A program made the translations under genes and the position numbers. This document shows, piece after piece, positions 9,892 through 24,613 of a stretch of DNA of 64,000 bases. This DNA comes from Pseudomonadota bacterium (GTDB taxonomy: Bacteria; Pseudomonadota; Gammaproteobacteria; Burkholderiales; Burkholderiaceae_C). Where the stretch lies: assembly GCA_021816585.1 (NCBI GenBank), contig JAKAXL010000011.1, forward strand, positions 1-64,000, in the 5' to 3' direction. Position 1 is the first letter of the stretch, and each line of letters begins with the position of its first letter. A model generated the notes under the pieces. It did not search any database and was not told the origin of the DNA. It saw only the letters and a list, made by a program, of their open reading frames with translations.

Positions 9892-12234
9892 TCAGACCTT
9901 GTGCACGGAAACGCGACCGAACATCGGGCCCAGGGCCTGGGTCGCGGGGTGGGCGGCGGCGATACGCACCACGCCGCTGGCCAGCGCCGGGTCGAGGCGC
10001 GCGTCCAGTTCCGCGCTGGCCTGTCCCTGCTGCACCCGCACGCGCGCCCCCGGCTGCAGGCCCAGGCGCTCCCACGCGTCGGCAGGCAACCCGACCTGCG
10101 CCGCGCGCTGGCCGTCGACGGTGCGCTGCAGCGACGGCGAGCGGCGCACGATCGGGTCGCTGTCGTAGATCGGCACGTCGGCGATGCGCTCGAAGTCCTG
10201 CGCCTGCGCGCCGCCTTCGCCCAGCTCCAGCGACTGCGGCAGCTGCACCGGCGCCGACGCCAGCGCGGCGGCGACGTCGACGCCGCGCAGCGCGGCCTCG
10301 CGCACCTGCTCGGCGGTGTCATAGTCGAAGCCCGGCAGGCCGAGCTGGTTGGCGATCACGCGCAGCACCTTCCATGCCGGGCGCGACTGCCCCAGCGACT
10401 GCGCCACCTGCTGGAAGGCCTGCAGCCGGCCCTCGCAGTTGAACAGGCTGCCCGCGGTCTCGGTGAACGGCGCCACCGGCAGCAGCACGCGCGCGCATTG
10501 CTCGAGCTGCGGGTTGCGGTAGGCGCTGAGCGCGACCACGAAGGCACTGTCGCGCAGCGCGGCGGCGGCCGCGGCGCCGTCGAACAGGTCGAGCTCGGGC
10601 TCCAGGCCCAGCAGCAGCATGGCGCTGGGCATCTTGCCCAGCATCTGTGCGGCGCCGCGGCCTCCGGCGCGCGGCACCGCACCGACCAGGTGCGCGCCGA
10701 CCGTGTTGCCCGCCTCCACCGTGTGGCCGAAGCCGACGCCGGCGGTCTGGGCGATCCAGCGCGCCAGCACCTCGAGGGTCGAGGCCTGCGGGTGCTGCGC
10801 AGCGCTGCTGCCCAGCCAGACCGCGGCGCGCTGCTTCCCGATCAGGCTGGCGGCGATCGCGCGCGCCGATTCCGACGGCGTCAGCGCGGCCAGCGCCTGC
10901 GGGCGCGCCACCTGCGCGGCATCGGCCACCGCCGCGGCCACCCCGGCGAGCTCGGCGACCCAGGCGCTGGGCGGCACCACGACGGCCGCGTGCAGCGGCA
11001 TCATCGAATCGTCGCGGCTGGCGTGCAGCACGCTGAAGCGGGTTCCGGCACGCGCGGCGCGGCGCAGCCGGGCGGCCAGCAGCGGATGGTCCTTGCGCAG
11101 GAAGGAGCCGACGACGAACACCGACTGCAGCTGCCCCACCTCGGCCAGGCTCATGCCCAGCGACGGCACGCCGGCGCCGTCGCGCGCATCGCTGCGGCGC
11201 AGCCGGGTGTCGATGTTCTCGCTGCCCAGGCCGCGCAGCACGCGCCCGAGCAGGTACAGCTCCTCGTTGGTCGCCATCGGCGAGGCCAGCGCGCCCAGCG
11301 CCTGCGGCCCGTCGACGTCGCTCACGCGCTTGAGTCCGTCGGCGACGAAACTCAAGGCGCTGGCCCAGTCGACCTCGCGCCACTGGCCGTCGTCGCGCAC
11401 CATCGGCACGGTCAGGCGGTCGGCGCTGCCCAGGCCCTCGTAGCTGAAGCGGTCGCGGTCGGACAGCCAGCATTCGTTGACCGCCTCGTTGGTCTGCGGC
11501 ACCACGCGCACCACGCGGTCGGCCTTGAGCTGCACGACCAGGTTGGCGCCGATGCTGTCGTGCGGGCTCACCGAGGCGCGGCGCGCCAGCTCCCACGGAC
11601 GCGCGGCGTAGCGGAAGGGCTTGCTGGTCAGCGCGCCCACCGGGCACAGGTCGATCATGTTGCCCGACAGCTCGGATTCGATCGAGCCTTCGAGGAAGCT
11701 CGTGATCTCGGAATGCTCGCCGCGGTTGGCCATGCCGAGTTCCATCAGCCCGGCCACCTCCTGCCCGAAGCGCACGCAGCGCGTGCAGTGGATGCAGCGG
11801 GTCATCTCCTCCATGCCCACCAGCGGCCCGGCGTTCTTGTGGAACACCACGCGCTTTTCCTCCTGGTAGCGCGAGCTGGAGGCGCCGTAGCCGACGGCCA
11901 GGTCCTGCAGCTGGCACTCGCCGCCCTGGTCGCAGATCGGGCAGTCCAGCGGGTGGTTGATCAGAAGGAACTCCATCACCCCCTTCTGCGCCTGCAGCGC
12001 GCGCTCGGAGCGCGTGCGCACGATCATGCCCTGGGCCACCGGGGTGGCGCAGGCCGGCAGCGGCTTGGGCGCCTTCTCGACGTCGACCAGGCACATGCGG
12101 CAGTTGGCCGCGATCGACAGTTTGGGGTGGTAGCAGAAGTGCGGCACATAGACATCGAGCCTGCGCGCGGCGTCCATCACCATGGAGCCTTCGGGCACCT
12201 CGACCTTGCGACCGTCGATTTCGAGTTCAACCAT
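9892..12234 (-). CDS. nuoG: NADH-quinone oxidoreductase subunit G
   Basis: 780 aa; N-terminal 2Fe-2S domain, CPICDQGGECQLQD, CIHCTRCVRFGQEVAG. Confidence 0.96.
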   Translation of the reverse strand: MVELEIDGRKVEVPEGSMVMDAARRLDVYVPHFCYHPKLSIAANCRMCLVDVEKAPKPLPACATPVAQGMIVRTRSERALQAQKGVMEFLLINHPLDCPICDQGGECQLQDLAVGYGASSSRYQEEKRVVFHKNAGPLVGMEEMTRCIHCTRCVRFGQEVAGLMELGMANRGEHSEITSFLEGSIESELSGNMIDLCPVGALTSKPFRYAARPWELARRASVSPHDSIGANLVVQLKADRVVRVVPQTNEAVNECWLSDRDRFSYEGLGSADRLTVPMVRDDGQWREVDWASALSFVADGLKRVSDVDGPQALGALASPMATNEELYLLGRVLRGLGSENIDTRLRRSDARDGAGVPSLGMSLAEVGQLQSVFVVGSFLRKDHPLLAARLRRAARAGTRFSVLHASRDDSMMPLHAAVVVPPSAWVAELAGVAAAVADAAQVARPQALAALTPSESARAIAASLIGKQRAAVWLGSSAAQHPQASTLEVLARWIAQTAGVGFGHTVEAGNTVGAHLVGAVPRAGGRGAAQMLGKMPSAMLLLGLEPELDLFDGAAAAAALRDSAFVVALSAYRNPQLEQCARVLLPVAPFTETAGSLFNCEGRLQAFQQVAQSLGQSRPAWKVLRVIANQLGLPGFDYDTAEQVREAALRGVDVAAALASAPVQLPQSLELGEGGAQAQDFERIADVPIYDSDPIVRRSPSLQRTVDGQRAAQVGLPADAWERLGLQPGARVRVQQGQASAELDARLDPALASGVVRIAAAHPATQALGPMFGRVSVHKV

Positions 12235-12282
12235 GACGTCAGAGTCTTTCGGGGCGTGCGTTGCTTGGATCGGGGCGACGGC

Positions 12283-13614
12283 TTACACGTAGGCCGGAAC
12301 CAGGCAGGTCTTGTGTTCGATGTGGTGTTCGAACTCGGCGTGGAAATGGCGTACGAAGGACTTCACCGGCATCGCCGCGGCGTCGCCGAGCGCGCAGATC
12401 GTGCGCCCGGCGATGTTGTCGGAAACCGAGTTCAGCAGCTCGAGATCCTCCGGGCGTCCCTGGCCGTGCTCGATGCGGTGCACCACGCGCCACAGCCAGC
12501 CGGTGCCTTCGCGGCACGGCGTGCACTGGCCGCACGACTCGTGCTGGTAGAAGTACGACAGGCGCAGCAGGGACTTGACCATGCAGCGGGATTCGTCGAG
12601 CACGATCACCGCCCCCGAGCCCAGCATCGAGCCGGCCTTGGAGATCGAGTCGTAGTCCATCGTGCAGTCCATGATCACCGAGGCCGGCAGCACCGGGGCC
12701 GACGAGCCGCCCGGGATCACCGCCTTCAGGCCGCGCCCGCCGCGCACCCCGCCGGCCAGCGCCAGCAGTTCGGAGAACGGCGTGCCCATCGGGATCTCGT
12801 AGTTGCCGGGACGCGCCACGTCGCCCGACACCGAGTAGATCTTGGTGCCGCCGTTGTTGGGCTTGCCGGCCTCGACGTAGGCGGCCGCGCCGTTGCGGAT
12901 GATCCACGGCACCGCGGCGAAGGTCTCGGTGTTGTTGATGGTCGTGGGCTTGCCGTACAGGCCGAAGCTGGCGGGGAACGGCGGCTTGAAGCGCGGCTGC
13001 CCCTTCTTGCCCTCCAGCGACTCCAGCAGCGCGGTTTCCTCGCCGCAGATGTAGGCGCCGAAACCGTGCGACGCGTGCAACTGGAAGCTGAAACCGCTGC
13101 CCAGGATGTCGTCGCCGAGGAAGCCGGCGGCACGCGCCTCGTCGAGCGCCTGCTCGAAGCGCTCGTAGTCCTCGAAGATCTCGCCGTGGATGTAGTTGTA
13201 GCCCACGCTGATGCCCATCGCGTAGGCGGCGATGGCCATGCCCTCGATCACGATGTGGGGGTTGAAGCGCAGGATGTCGCGGTCCTTGAAGGTGCCCGGC
13301 TCGCCCTCGTCGGAGTTGCACACCAGGTACTTCTGGCCCGGGAACTGGCGCGGCATGAAGCTCCACTTCAGCCCGGTGGGGAAACCGGCGCCGCCGCGCC
13401 CGCGCAGCGCCGAGGCCTTGACCTCGGCGATCACCTGCTCCGGGGTCATGCCCGGCTGGCCGTCGGCGCCGAGGATGCGGCGCAGCGCCTTGTAGCCGTC
13501 GCGCTGCAGGTAGTCCTGCAGTCGCCAGTTGGCGCCGTCGAGTCCGGCGAGGATCTGCGGACGCACGTGGCGTCCGTGGAAACAGGTCTCGGCTCCGCTG
13601 GAAGCGAAGGTCAT
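12283..13614 (-). CDS. nuoF: NADH-quinone oxidoreductase subunit F
   Basis: [35 protein letters not shown]..; [29 protein letters not shown]; start overlaps nuoE stop (ATGA). Confidence 0.95.
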   Translation of the reverse strand: MTFASSGAETCFHGRHVRPQILAGLDGANWRLQDYLQRDGYKALRRILGADGQPGMTPEQVIAEVKASALRGRGGAGFPTGLKWSFMPRQFPGQKYLVCNSDEGEPGTFKDRDILRFNPHIVIEGMAIAAYAMGISVGYNYIHGEIFEDYERFEQALDEARAAGFLGDDILGSGFSFQLHASHGFGAYICGEETALLESLEGKKGQPRFKPPFPASFGLYGKPTTINNTETFAAVPWIIRNGAAAYVEAGKPNNGGTKIYSVSGDVARPGNYEIPMGTPFSELLALAGGVRGGRGLKAVIPGGSSAPVLPASVIMDCTMDYDSISKAGSMLGSGAVIVLDESRCMVKSLLRLSYFYQHESCGQCTPCREGTGWLWRVVHRIEHGQGRPEDLELLNSVSDNIAGRTICALGDAAAMPVKSFVRHFHAEFEHHIEHKTCLVPAYV

Positions 13615-14114
13615 CACGCTTGTCCTCCCGATCGGGCCTGCGAGCGCAGCGATTCGATCAGCGCATCGATGCGTTCGCGGTCGAGGAAACTGCACATGCG
13701 GCGGTCGTTGACCAGCGCCACCGGCGCGTCGCCGCAGGCGCCCAGGCATTCGCACTCCTGCAGCGTGAACAGGCCGTCCGGCGTGGTCTCGCCCAGCGCG
13801 ATGCCCAGCTTCTCGCTCAGGTACTGCGCGGCCTGCGCACCGCCGCCGAGCTGGCATGGCAGGTTGGTGCACACGTTCAGCTTGAAGCGCCCGACGGGCT
13901 TCGTGTTGAACATGTTGTAGAAGGTCACCACCTCGTGCACCGCGATCGGCGGCATGCCGAGGTACTCGGCCACCTCGACCTCGGACTCGGGCGAGATCCA
14001 GCCTCGCTCCAGCTGCACGACGGACAGTGCCGCGATCACCGCCGACTGCTTCTGGTCGGCCGGGTACTTGGCCAGCTCGCGATCGATGCGCTGGCGCGTG
14101 GTTTCTGACAGCAT
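13614..14114 (-). CDS. nuoE: NADH-quinone oxidoreductase subunit E
   Basis: [26 protein letters not shown]..; [10 protein letters not shown] and [12 protein letters not shown]. Confidence 0.95.
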   Translation of the reverse strand: MLSETTRQRIDRELAKYPADQKQSAVIAALSVVQLERGWISPESEVEVAEYLGMPPIAVHEVVTFYNMFNTKPVGRFKLNVCTNLPCQLGGGAQAAQYLSEKLGIALGETTPDGLFTLQECECLGACGDAPVALVNDRRMCSFLDRERIDALIESLRSQARSGGQA

Positions 14115-14119
14115 GGGGG

Positions 14120-15373
14120 TTACCGGTCGATTTCGCCGAACACGATGTCCATCGTGCCGATGATGGCCACGGCGTCGGCGATCATGTGCCCGCGCGACAT
14201 CTCGTCCATCGCCGCCAGGTGCGGGAATCCGGGGGCGCGGATCTTCAGGCGGAAAGGCTTGTTGGCACCGTCGGACACCAGGTAGATGCCGAACTCGCCC
14301 TTCGGATGCTCGACGGCGGCGTAGGCCTCGCCCTCGGGCACGTGGAAACCTTCGGAGAACAGCTTGAAGTGGTGGATCAGGTCCTCCATGCTGGTCTTCA
14401 TGCGCGTGCGCGACGGCGGCGCCACCTTGTGGTTGTCGGTGATCACCGGGCCGGGGTTGGCGCGCAGCCACTGCACACACTGCTGGATGATGCGGTTGGA
14501 CTGGCGCATCTCCTCGACGCGCACCAGGTAGCGGTCGTAGCAGTCGCCGGTCTTGCCGACCGGGATGTCGAAATCCATGCGGTCGTAGACGTCGTAGGGC
14601 TGCTGCTTGCGCAGATCCCACTCGAAGCCCGAGCCGCGCAGCATCGGCCCCGAGAAGCCCATCTGCAGCGCGCGCTCCGGCGACACCACGCCGATGCCCA
14701 CGGTGCGCTGCTTCCAGATGCGATTGTCGGTCAGCAGGGTCTCGTATTCGTCGACGTACTTCGGGAAGCGCTTCGTGAAGTCGTCGATGAAATCCAGCAC
14801 CGAACCCTGGCGGTTCGCATTCATCGCCTCCACCTCGCGCGGGCCGCGCACGCTGGAGGTGCGGTACTGCGGCATGCGGTCGGGAAGATCGCGGTAGACG
14901 CCGCCCGGGCGGAAATACGCGGCGTGCATGCGCGCGCCGGAGGCCGCCTCGTAGACGTCGAACAGGTCCTCGCGCTCGCGGAAGGCGTACAGGAACACGG
15001 TCATCGCGCCGCAGTCCAGCGCGTGCGCGCCCAGCCACAGCAGGTGGTTGAGCAACCGCGTGATCTCGGAGAACATGACCCGCAGGTACTGCGCGCGGAT
15101 CGGCACGTCGACTCCCAGCAGCTTCTCGATGGCCAGCACGTAGGCGTGCTCGTTGCACATCATCGAGACGTAGTCCAGGCGGTCCATGTACGGCAGCGCC
15201 TGGATGAAGGTGCGGGTCTCGGCCAGCTTCTCGGTGGCGCGGTGCAGCAGCCCGATGTGCGGGTCGGCGCGCTGGATCACCTCGCCGTCGAGTTCCAGCA
15301 CCAGGCGCAGCACGCCGTGCGCGGACGGGTGCTGCGGCCCGAAGTTCAGGGTGTAGTTCTTGATCTCGGCCAT
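14120..15373 (-). CDS. nuoD: NADH-quinone oxidoreductase subunit D
   Basis: 417 aa; [23 protein letters not shown]-terminal DIVFGEIDR. Confidence 0.97.
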   Translation of the reverse strand: MAEIKNYTLNFGPQHPSAHGVLRLVLELDGEVIQRADPHIGLLHRATEKLAETRTFIQALPYMDRLDYVSMMCNEHAYVLAIEKLLGVDVPIRAQYLRVMFSEITRLLNHLLWLGAHALDCGAMTVFLYAFREREDLFDVYEAASGARMHAAYFRPGGVYRDLPDRMPQYRTSSVRGPREVEAMNANRQGSVLDFIDDFTKRFPKYVDEYETLLTDNRIWKQRTVGIGVVSPERALQMGFSGPMLRGSGFEWDLRKQQPYDVYDRMDFDIPVGKTGDCYDRYLVRVEEMRQSNRIIQQCVQWLRANPGPVITDNHKVAPPSRTRMKTSMEDLIHHFKLFSEGFHVPEGEAYAAVEHPKGEFGIYLVSDGANKPFRLKIRAPGFPHLAAMDEMSRGHMIADAVAIIGTMDIVFGEIDR

Positions 15374-15388
15374 GTCGGGTCCAGGGGT

Positions 15389-16012
15389 TCAGGCACCGGG
15401 TTGGTTGCGCTCGCGCGGCAGGTCGCCGTAGCCCGGCTCGCGCACCACGCGCGGCACGATCTCGCGCGGCTCGATGGTCACCGGCTGGTAGATCACCCGG
15501 CGCGCCTCGGGGTCGTAGCGCATCTCCACCGTGCCGCTGACCGGGAAGTCCTTGCGGAACGGGTGCCCGATGAAACCGTAGTCGGTGAGGATGCGGCGCA
15601 GGTCCTCGTGGCCCTCGAACACCACGCCGTACAGGTCGAAGGCCTCGCGCTCGTACCAGTTGGCGCTGTTCCACACGCCGTTGATCGACGCCACCACCGG
15701 CATCTCGTCGTCGGCGCACCACACGCGCAGGCGCAGGCGCTGGTTCATGCTCACCGACAGCAGGTGCAGCACGACGGCGAAACGCGGGCCCTCGCGCAGC
15801 CCGTCGCCGTAGCCGAGATAGTCGACCACGCACAGGTCCATCAGCTGCTCGAAGCGCAGCTGCGGCGCGTCGCGCAGCGCAGTGCACGCCTCGACATAGG
15901 AGGCGGGCGACACGTCGATGGTGATCTCACCCAGCTCCGACTGCATGCGCACCAGGCGTTCGCCGAGTTGCTGCCGGAGGTCGTCTTGAAGCCGTTCGAG
16001 TTTGCTGGACAT
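15389..16012 (-). CDS. nuoC: NADH-quinone oxidoreductase subunit C
   Basis: 207 aa; [40 protein letters not shown]. Confidence 0.96.
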   Translation of the reverse strand: MSSKLERLQDDLRQQLGERLVRMQSELGEITIDVSPASYVEACTALRDAPQLRFEQLMDLCVVDYLGYGDGLREGPRFAVVLHLLSVSMNQRLRLRVWCADDEMPVVASINGVWNSANWYEREAFDLYGVVFEGHEDLRRILTDYGFIGHPFRKDFPVSGTVEMRYDPEARRVIYQPVTIEPREIVPRVVREPGYGDLPRERNQPGA

Positions 16013-16057
16013 CGGGAAACGGGCCTGAATGGGAAAGCCTTCAGCCGGCCTGGGCCT

Positions 16058-16534
16058 TCAGCGGGCGATGGTGTTGGTACGCCGGATCTTGTTCTGCAGC
16101 TGCACGAGTCCGTACAGCAAGGCCTCCGCGGTCGGAGGGCAGCCGGGGACGTACACGTCCACCGGCACGATGCGATCGCAGCCGCGCACGACCGAGTAGG
16201 AATAGTGGTAGTAGCCGCCGCCGTTGGCGCACGAGCCCATCGACACCACCCAGCGCGGCTCGGGCATCTGGTCGTAGACCCGGCGCAGCGCCGGCGCCAT
16301 CTTGTTGCACAGCGTGCCGGCCACGATCATCAGGTCGGACTGGCGCGGGCTCGGCCGGAACACGATGCCGAAGCGATCGAGGTCGTAGCGCGCGGCGCCC
16401 GCGTGCATCATCTCGACGGCACAACAGGCCAGGCCGAAGGTCATCGGCCAGAGGGACCCGGTGCGGGTCCAGTTGATCAGCTTGTCAGCTGTGGTGGTAA
16501 TGAAACCTTCGCTCAGAACGCCTTCGATACTCAT
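16058..16534 (-). CDS. nuoB: NADH-quinone oxidoreductase subunit B
   Basis: 158 aa; [38 protein letters not shown]. Confidence 0.97.
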   Translation of the reverse strand: MSIEGVLSEGFITTTADKLINWTRTGSLWPMTFGLACCAVEMMHAGAARYDLDRFGIVFRPSPRQSDLMIVAGTLCNKMAPALRRVYDQMPEPRWVVSMGSCANGGGYYHYSYSVVRGCDRIVPVDVYVPGCPPTAEALLYGLVQLQNKIRRTNTIAR

Positions 16535-16565
16535 CGCGGATCCCCAAACCCTGTGTGTTGCATCG

Positions 16566-16588
16566 GGTCCCGGGGATCGCCCGGGACC
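16566..16588. other. stem-loop in the nuoA-nuoB gap
   Basis: ggtcccggg-gatcg-cccgggacc, 9-bp perfect arms. Confidence 0.55.
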
Positions 16589-16600
16589 ACAGCCTCAGGC

Positions 16601-16963
16601 TTACTCCCAGTCCAGCGCGCCCTTCTTCCATTCGTAGATGAACCCTACAACGAGAATGGACAAGAAGAGCATCATGGCCCAGAAACCGGCCGGGCCGATC
16701 TTCTTCAGGGCCACGGCCCACGGAAACAGGAAGGCGATCTCGAGGTCGAACAGAATGAACAGGATTGCCACCAGGTAGTAGCGCACGTCGAACTTCATGC
16801 GCGCGTCCTCGAAGGCCTCGAAACCGCATTCGTAGGGGGCGTTCTTCGCGCTGTCGGGGCGCGAGGGGCCGAGCAACCGTCCCAGCACCATCGGAGCGAT
16901 GCCGACGACGATCGCGATCACGATGAACAGCAACACCGGCAGGTACTGCTCGACGAACATCAC
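16601..16963 (-). CDS. nuoA: NADH-quinone oxidoreductase subunit A
   Basis: 120 aa; [39 protein letters not shown]. Confidence 0.96.
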   Translation of the reverse strand: MMFVEQYLPVLLFIVIAIVVGIAPMVLGRLLGPSRPDSAKNAPYECGFEAFEDARMKFDVRYYLVAILFILFDLEIAFLFPWAVALKKIGPAGFWAMMLFLSILVVGFIYEWKKGALDWE

Positions 16964-17093
16964 GCCCTCCTTGTCATGTCTGCGCCGCGGGGCGCCGGCA
17001 GCGTGCCCGGCATCCCCCGGCCTTTGCGAGCCATGCAGCTGCGCCGCTGCTGTGCTGCGCGTCCGCGCGCAGCACGCGGACGATTTGTTGTTG

Positions 17094-17178
17094 TGGTGCC
17101 GACGGCGAGACTCGAACTCGCACAGCTTTCGCCACTACCCCCTCAAGATAGCGTGTCTACCAGTTTCACCACGTCGGC
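17094..17178 (-). tRNA. tRNA-Leu (anticodon GAG)
   Basis: Reverse complement gccgacgtggtgaaactggtagacacgctatcttgagggggtag..gttcgagtctcgccgtcggcacca; anticodon stem ctatc/ggtag with loop ttgaggg; encoded CCA. Confidence 0.93.
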
Positions 17179-17576
17179 AACGACGATCAAGAACCCGGTT
17201 CGCGTCCGCCGCCACGGCGTCCCGGAGGATGGGACTGGCTTGGCGAACGACCCCCTGCGGCCACTCCTCGTGACCACTCCTTCACCTTCGGAGCATCGTG
17301 TCGCCAAGCTCCTGCCAAGCTCCCGCGCGAAGGGCTTGCGCCACCCTCCACACGTCTCTTTACGCTTTGCGACACGACGTCTTTCCCGAGCCGGCCCCGG
17401 CAGGCTCGAAACCCGTCAATCTTAAGGCCTGCGCTGCTGCAGCGCAACGTCGATCGGGCCTGGTTTGCGCTGCGACAAGGTTTGCTTCCCATCCCCCTTG
17501 ACATGCGAAGGCGCGCGTGTAGTGCGTTGCAGCAAACGCCATTTCGCAGCGCCCAGGCCGGGTCGGGACTCCGGGC

Positions 17577-17990
17577 TCACGGCTTCGGTGCGGCCGGCTG
17601 GGAAGCCGGCGCCGCGGGCGCCTGCGCGCTTCCCGGGATCTGCGCCACCCCGCCCTGCGACGAGGCCGCCGCGGGCTTCGCAGGCGCCGGCGCGCTCTGC
17701 GTGAGCAGCGGCTTGCCGGCAAGTTCGCCCATCACCCCGCCGGTTCCCGCGGGCCGCGTGCCGAAGTACGCCAGCGCCAGCGTGCACAGGAAGAACACGG
17801 TGGCCGCCGCCGCCGTGCTGCGACTGAGGAAGTTGGCCGAGCCGGTGGCGCCGAACAGGCTGCCGGAGGCTCCGGAGCCGAACGACGCACCCATGTCGGC
17901 GCCCTTGCCGTGCTGCAGCAGGATCAGCCCGACCATGGCCATCGCGGCCAGGATCTGCACGACGAGAATCAGGTTCAGGACAATGGTCAT
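17577..17990 (-). CDS. secG: preprotein translocase subunit SecG
   Basis: MTIVLNLILVVQILAAMAMVGLILLQHGKGADMGASFGSGASGSLFGATGSANFLSRSTA.., 137 aa. Confidence 0.95.
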   Translation of the reverse strand: MTIVLNLILVVQILAAMAMVGLILLQHGKGADMGASFGSGASGSLFGATGSANFLSRSTAAAATVFFLCTLALAYFGTRPAGTGGVMGELAGKPLLTQSAPAPAKPAAASSQGGVAQIPGSAQAPAAPASQPAAPKP

Positions 17991-18013
17991 GATGAACGGA
18001 ATGCAAGCTTGGT

Positions 18014-18760
<747 letters not shown>

Positions 18761-18831
18761 GCTGTTCGTCCCCTCGTTGGATTCGTGTTCGATTTCACCC
18801 GCGCGCCGGACTTGCCGACGCGCATCGCATC

Positions 18832-19821
18832 TCACCAGGTCAGCGCGATCTTGCCGACATGATCGCCCGCCTCGAGCAACTGGTGCGCGCGCACGATCTC
18901 GGCCGCCGGCAGCACCGCGTGCATGCGCGGGCGCACCCGGCCGGACTCGATCAGCGGCCACACCTGCCGCCGCAACGACTGCGCCAGCGCGGTCTTGAAC
19001 TCGACGCTGCGCGGGCGCATGGTCGAGCCGGTGATGCTGAGCCTGCGACGCATCAGCAGCGAGGCGTCGAAAGCCGCCGCGACGCCACCCTGCACCGCGA
19101 CGATCACCAGCCGGCCCTCGTCGGCCAGGCAGCCCACCTCGCGCGCCACGTAGTCGCCGGCGACCATGTCGAGGATCACGTCCACGCCGCGCCCGCCGGT
19201 GGCCTCGCGCACCACCTGCGCGAAGTCCTCGGTGCGGTAGTTGATCGCACGCTCGGCGCCGAGTTCGAGGCAGGCCTTGCACTTGGCGTCGGTACCCGCG
19301 GTGGCCCAGGCACGCGCGCCCAGCGCATGCGCCAGCTGCAGCGCGGTGCTGCCGATGCCGCTGGCGCCGCCCTGCACCAGCACATGCTCGCCGGCCTTCA
19401 GCGCGCCGCGCTGGAACAGGTTGTGCCAGACCGTGAAGAAGGTCTCGGGGATCGCCGCCGCCTCGGCGTCGCTCAGGCCCTGCGGCGCCTCGAGGCACTG
19501 CCCGGCCGGCGCCACGCAGTAGTCGGCATAGCCGCCGCCGCCGACCAGCGCCACCACGCGCTGCCCGGTGCGCAGCGAGGTGCCGGCGTAGTCGCCCCCG
19601 ACCACGTCGCCGCAGACCTCCAGCCCCGGAATGTCCGAGGCCCCGGGCGGCGGCGGGTACACCCCCTTGCGCTGCAGCAGGTCCGGGCGGTTGATGCCGA
19701 AGGCGCGAACCCGCAGCAGCACCTCGCCCGGGCCCGGCGTCGGCATCGGGCGCTCGGTCCACTGCAGCACCTCGGGGCCGCCAGGGCGCGTGATCTCCAC
19801 GACTCGCATGGTCTGGCTCAT
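18832..19821 (-). CDS. NAD(P)H quinone oxidoreductase (zinc-independent MDR, PIG3-like)
   Basis: 329 aa; [46 protein letters not shown]. Confidence 0.9.
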   Translation of the reverse strand: MSQTMRVVEITRPGGPEVLQWTERPMPTPGPGEVLLRVRAFGINRPDLLQRKGVYPPPPGASDIPGLEVCGDVVGGDYAGTSLRTGQRVVALVGGGGYADYCVAPAGQCLEAPQGLSDAEAAAIPETFFTVWHNLFQRGALKAGEHVLVQGGASGIGSTALQLAHALGARAWATAGTDAKCKACLELGAERAINYRTEDFAQVVREATGGRGVDVILDMVAGDYVAREVGCLADEGRLVIVAVQGGVAAAFDASLLMRRRLSITGSTMRPRSVEFKTALAQSLRRQVWPLIESGRVRPRMHAVLPAAEIVRAHQLLEAGDHVGKIALTW

Positions 19822-19869
19822 CGGATCACTCCTCGCATCGGACTCGGCGGATCGGCGTCGCGCGCCCGC

Positions 19870-21987
<2,118 letters not shown>

Positions 21988-22060
21988 TGATCACTCCGGT
22001 TGAGCCGGGACGCGACCCGTGGTCGGCCGCCCGGCACCTGCGCCCGCCATCGCGGGCATC

Positions 22061-22159
22061 TCGGGAAGCACAATGCCATTCCTGTGCGGCTCTGCTGCGC
22101 CGCGCTGCCCGCGCGGGGCGAGCAAAGCAGCCCAGGAATGACACAGCAGCGCTTCCCGA
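22061..22159. repeat. nested imperfect palindrome in the rpsO-pnp intergenic region
   Basis: Outer arms tcgggaagc / gcttcccga; inner cattcctgtgcggctctgctgcg / gcgagcaaagcagcccaggaatg. Confidence 0.6.
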
Positions 22160-22260
22160 CTCGACGCGTGCGCGCGAACCTCAGGGTCCCGCGCGCCGCG
22201 CATGACAACAGGGCGCCTGCATCGACAACGCGAAACAGGCGCCCCGTGGCTCATCGGGTC

Positions 22261-22530
22261 TTACTTGCGCAGGCTGAGCTTGGCGATCAGCGCGCGGTAA
22301 CGGTCCGCATCCTTGCCCTTGAGGTAGTCCAGCAGCTTGCGGCGGCGGCTGACCATGCGCAGCAGGCCGCGGCGACCGTGGTGGTCCTTGGCGTGGGTCT
22401 TGAAGTGACCGGTGAGTTCGTTGATGCGCGCGGTCAGCAGCGCGACCTGCACTTCGGGCGACCCGGTGTCCTTGGGCGCGCGCGCGTTGTCGGCGACGAT
22501 TTGCGCCGTGTTGGCTTGATCCAGACTCAT
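22261..22530 (-). CDS. rpsO: 30S ribosomal protein S15
   Basis: [57 protein letters not shown].., 89 aa. Confidence 0.97.
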   Translation of the reverse strand: MSLDQANTAQIVADNARAPKDTGSPEVQVALLTARINELTGHFKTHAKDHHGRRGLLRMVSRRRKLLDYLKGKDADRYRALIAKLSLRK

Positions 22531-22754
22531 GTTGAAAGTTTCCTGTGAAGAACCCGCGAACGCGAAAGAAACCGTTCCGCGCCGTGAAAAACTGCAGAGT
22601 TTAGCGCATTCGAATGCCCACCCGGGCATGGACATCGCCGCGCGGCCTGTTGCAATGGGGAATCGGCCGCCCTGCGCGACACGCGCCGTGTCGGCTTTGC
22701 CGCTACATTGCCATCTGCCGCGCCGATCGCGGACAGTCCGAAGTCATCCCCGAA

Positions 22755-23549
22755 ATGCGCCTGCAACTGCTTTCCGACCTGCACCTCGAGAACGAGATCT
22801 TCCACCCCCAGCCGGCACCGCAGGCCGACGTGCTGGTGCTTGCCGGGGACATCGACTCCCGCCACGAGGGCCTGGACCGCTTCGCCGACTGGCCGGTGCC
22901 GGTGCTGTTCGTGGCGGGAAACCACGAGTACGACGAGAGGGACTTCGACGCCGCCGCCGCCGCCATGCGACTGCGCTGCGAGCGCCTGGGAATCCGCATG
23001 CTCGAGCGCGAAAGCGCGGTGCTGGAACTCGGCGGCCGGCGCGTGCGCTTCGTCGGCACCACGTTGTGGAACGACTTCGACCTGTTCGGCCCCAGCAAGC
23101 GCGAGCAGTGCCTGCGCGCCGCGCGCTATTTCGTCGAGCAGATCCAGCGCTCGGTGCGCAACGGCCGCCCGATGGTCGCCCGGGACCTGCGCGACGAAGG
23201 CCTGCGCTGCCGCGACTGGCTGCGCGAGGAACTGCGCAAGCCCCGGCAGCTGGCCGGACAGTGGGACGCCACCGTGGTGGTCACCCATTTCGCGCCCAGC
23301 CTGCGCAGCACCGACCCGCGCTACCCGGTCAACGGCGCCACCGCGAGCTTCTGCAACGCCTACGACGAGCTGATCGGGCACTGCGACCTGTGGCTGCACG
23401 GCCACCTGCACTGCCGCCACGACTACCGCGCGGGAGACACGCGGGTCGTGTGCAACTCGCGCGGCCACGCCAGCAAGAACGAGGACGGGGACTTCCAGCC
23501 GCTCGGGGTGTGGGAACTTCCGCTGCCCGCCGCGGCGCGCGTCGACTAG
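22755..23549 (+). CDS. metallophosphoesterase
   Basis: [39 protein letters not shown].., [27 protein letters not shown]. Confidence 0.9.
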   Translation: MRLQLLSDLHLENEIFHPQPAPQADVLVLAGDIDSRHEGLDRFADWPVPVLFVAGNHEYDERDFDAAAAAMRLRCERLGIRMLERESAVLELGGRRVRFVGTTLWNDFDLFGPSKREQCLRAARYFVEQIQRSVRNGRPMVARDLRDEGLRCRDWLREELRKPRQLAGQWDATVVVTHFAPSLRSTDPRYPVNGATASFCNAYDELIGHCDLWLHGHLHCRHDYRAGDTRVVCNSRGHASKNEDGDFQPLGVWELPLPAAARVD

Positions 23550-24613
23550 ACCGCCGCCAGTTCCGACAGATCCCAGCGCGGCTGGATGTCGAAGGCATGG
23601 CCCTGCGCCGGCTGCGCCAGCCCGGCCTGCAGGCGCCGGCATGCCGCGTAGGCGATCATCGGGCCGTTGTCGGTGCACCACTGCAGCGCCGGATAGTGCA
23701 CCCGCGCACCCAGGCGCGCGCAGGCGGCGTCGAGCTTCTCGCGCAGCCGCAGGTTGGCGCCGACCCCGCCGGCCACCACCAGCGTGCGCAGCCCGCTGCG
23801 CCGCAGCGCGGCAGCCGCCTTCGCCGCCAGCACATCGGTGATGGCCTCCTGGGTGGCCGCCGCCAGGTCCGCGCGGCGCTGCTCGTCGAGCGCCTCGCCC
23901 GATTGGCGCACGCGGGTCAGCACCGCCGTCTTCAGGCCCGCGAAGGAAAAGTCCAGGTCATCGGAATGGATTTTCGGACGCGGCAGATCGAAGGCCCCGG
24001 CGCGGCCGTGCGCGGCCAGGCGCGCCAGCTCGGGGCCGCCCGGGTATCCCAGCCCGAGCAGCTTGGCCGATTTGTCGAAGGCCTCGCCGGCGGCATCGTC
24101 GACGGTCTCGCCGAGCAGTTCGTAGCGCCCCAGCGAGCTGGCCTCGAGCAGCATCGTGTGCCCGCCGGACACCAGCAGCGCGACGAAGGGAAACTCCAGC
24201 GCGGGCTCGCTGAGCAGCGGCGACAGCAGGTGTCCCTCGAGGTGGTGCACGCCCAGCAGCGGCTTGCCGGCGGCCATCGCCAGCGCGGCGGCGACGCCCG
24301 CCCCGACCAGCAGCGCCCCCGCCAGGCCCGGGCCGCGGGTGTAGGCGACGACGTCGATGTCCGCCAGGCGCAGCCGGCTGTCGTCCAGCACCGCGTCGAC
24401 CAGCGGCAGCACGCGCGCGATGTGGTCGCGCGAGGCCAGCTCCGGCACCACGCCGCCGTAGTCCCGGTGCAACGCGATCTGCGAATGCAGCGCGTGCCCC
24501 AGCAGGCCGTCGCGGCTGTCGTAGACGGCGACTCCGGATTCGTCGCAGGAAGTCTCGATTCCGAGCACGCGCAGTCGCGGCGCGGCGGCGGACGATGAGC
24601 TGGGCAGGGTCAA
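23546..24613 (-). CDS. tsaD: tRNA N6-adenosine threonylcarbamoyltransferase
   Basis: 355 aa; [44 protein letters not shown]. Confidence 0.97.
   Translation of the reverse strand: MTLPSSSSAAAPRLRVLGIETSCDESGVAVYDSRDGLLGHALHSQIALHRDYGGVVPELASRDHIARVLPLVDAVLDDSRLRLADIDVVAYTRGPGLAGALLVGAGVAAALAMAAGKPLLGVHHLEGHLLSPLLSEPALEFPFVALLVSGGHTMLLEASSLGRYELLGETVDDAAGEAFDKSAKLLGLGYPGGPELARLAAHGRAGAFDLPRPKIHSDDLDFSFAGLKTAVLTRVRQSGEALDEQRRADLAAATQEAITDVLAAKAAAALRRSGLRTLVVAGGVGANLRLREKLDAACARLGARVHYPALQWCTDNGPMIAYAACRRLQAGLAQPAQGHAFDIQPRWDLSELAAV

Noticed and set aside
8716-13920. 1734-aa plus-strand ORF opposite nuoE-nuoI
   Set aside because: Same shadow-ORF effect across several real genes; no recognisable domain.
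14027-17425. 1132-aa plus-strand ORF opposite nuoA-nuoD
   Set aside because: Antisense to conserved genes and runs through the tRNA-Leu gene; not a credible protein.
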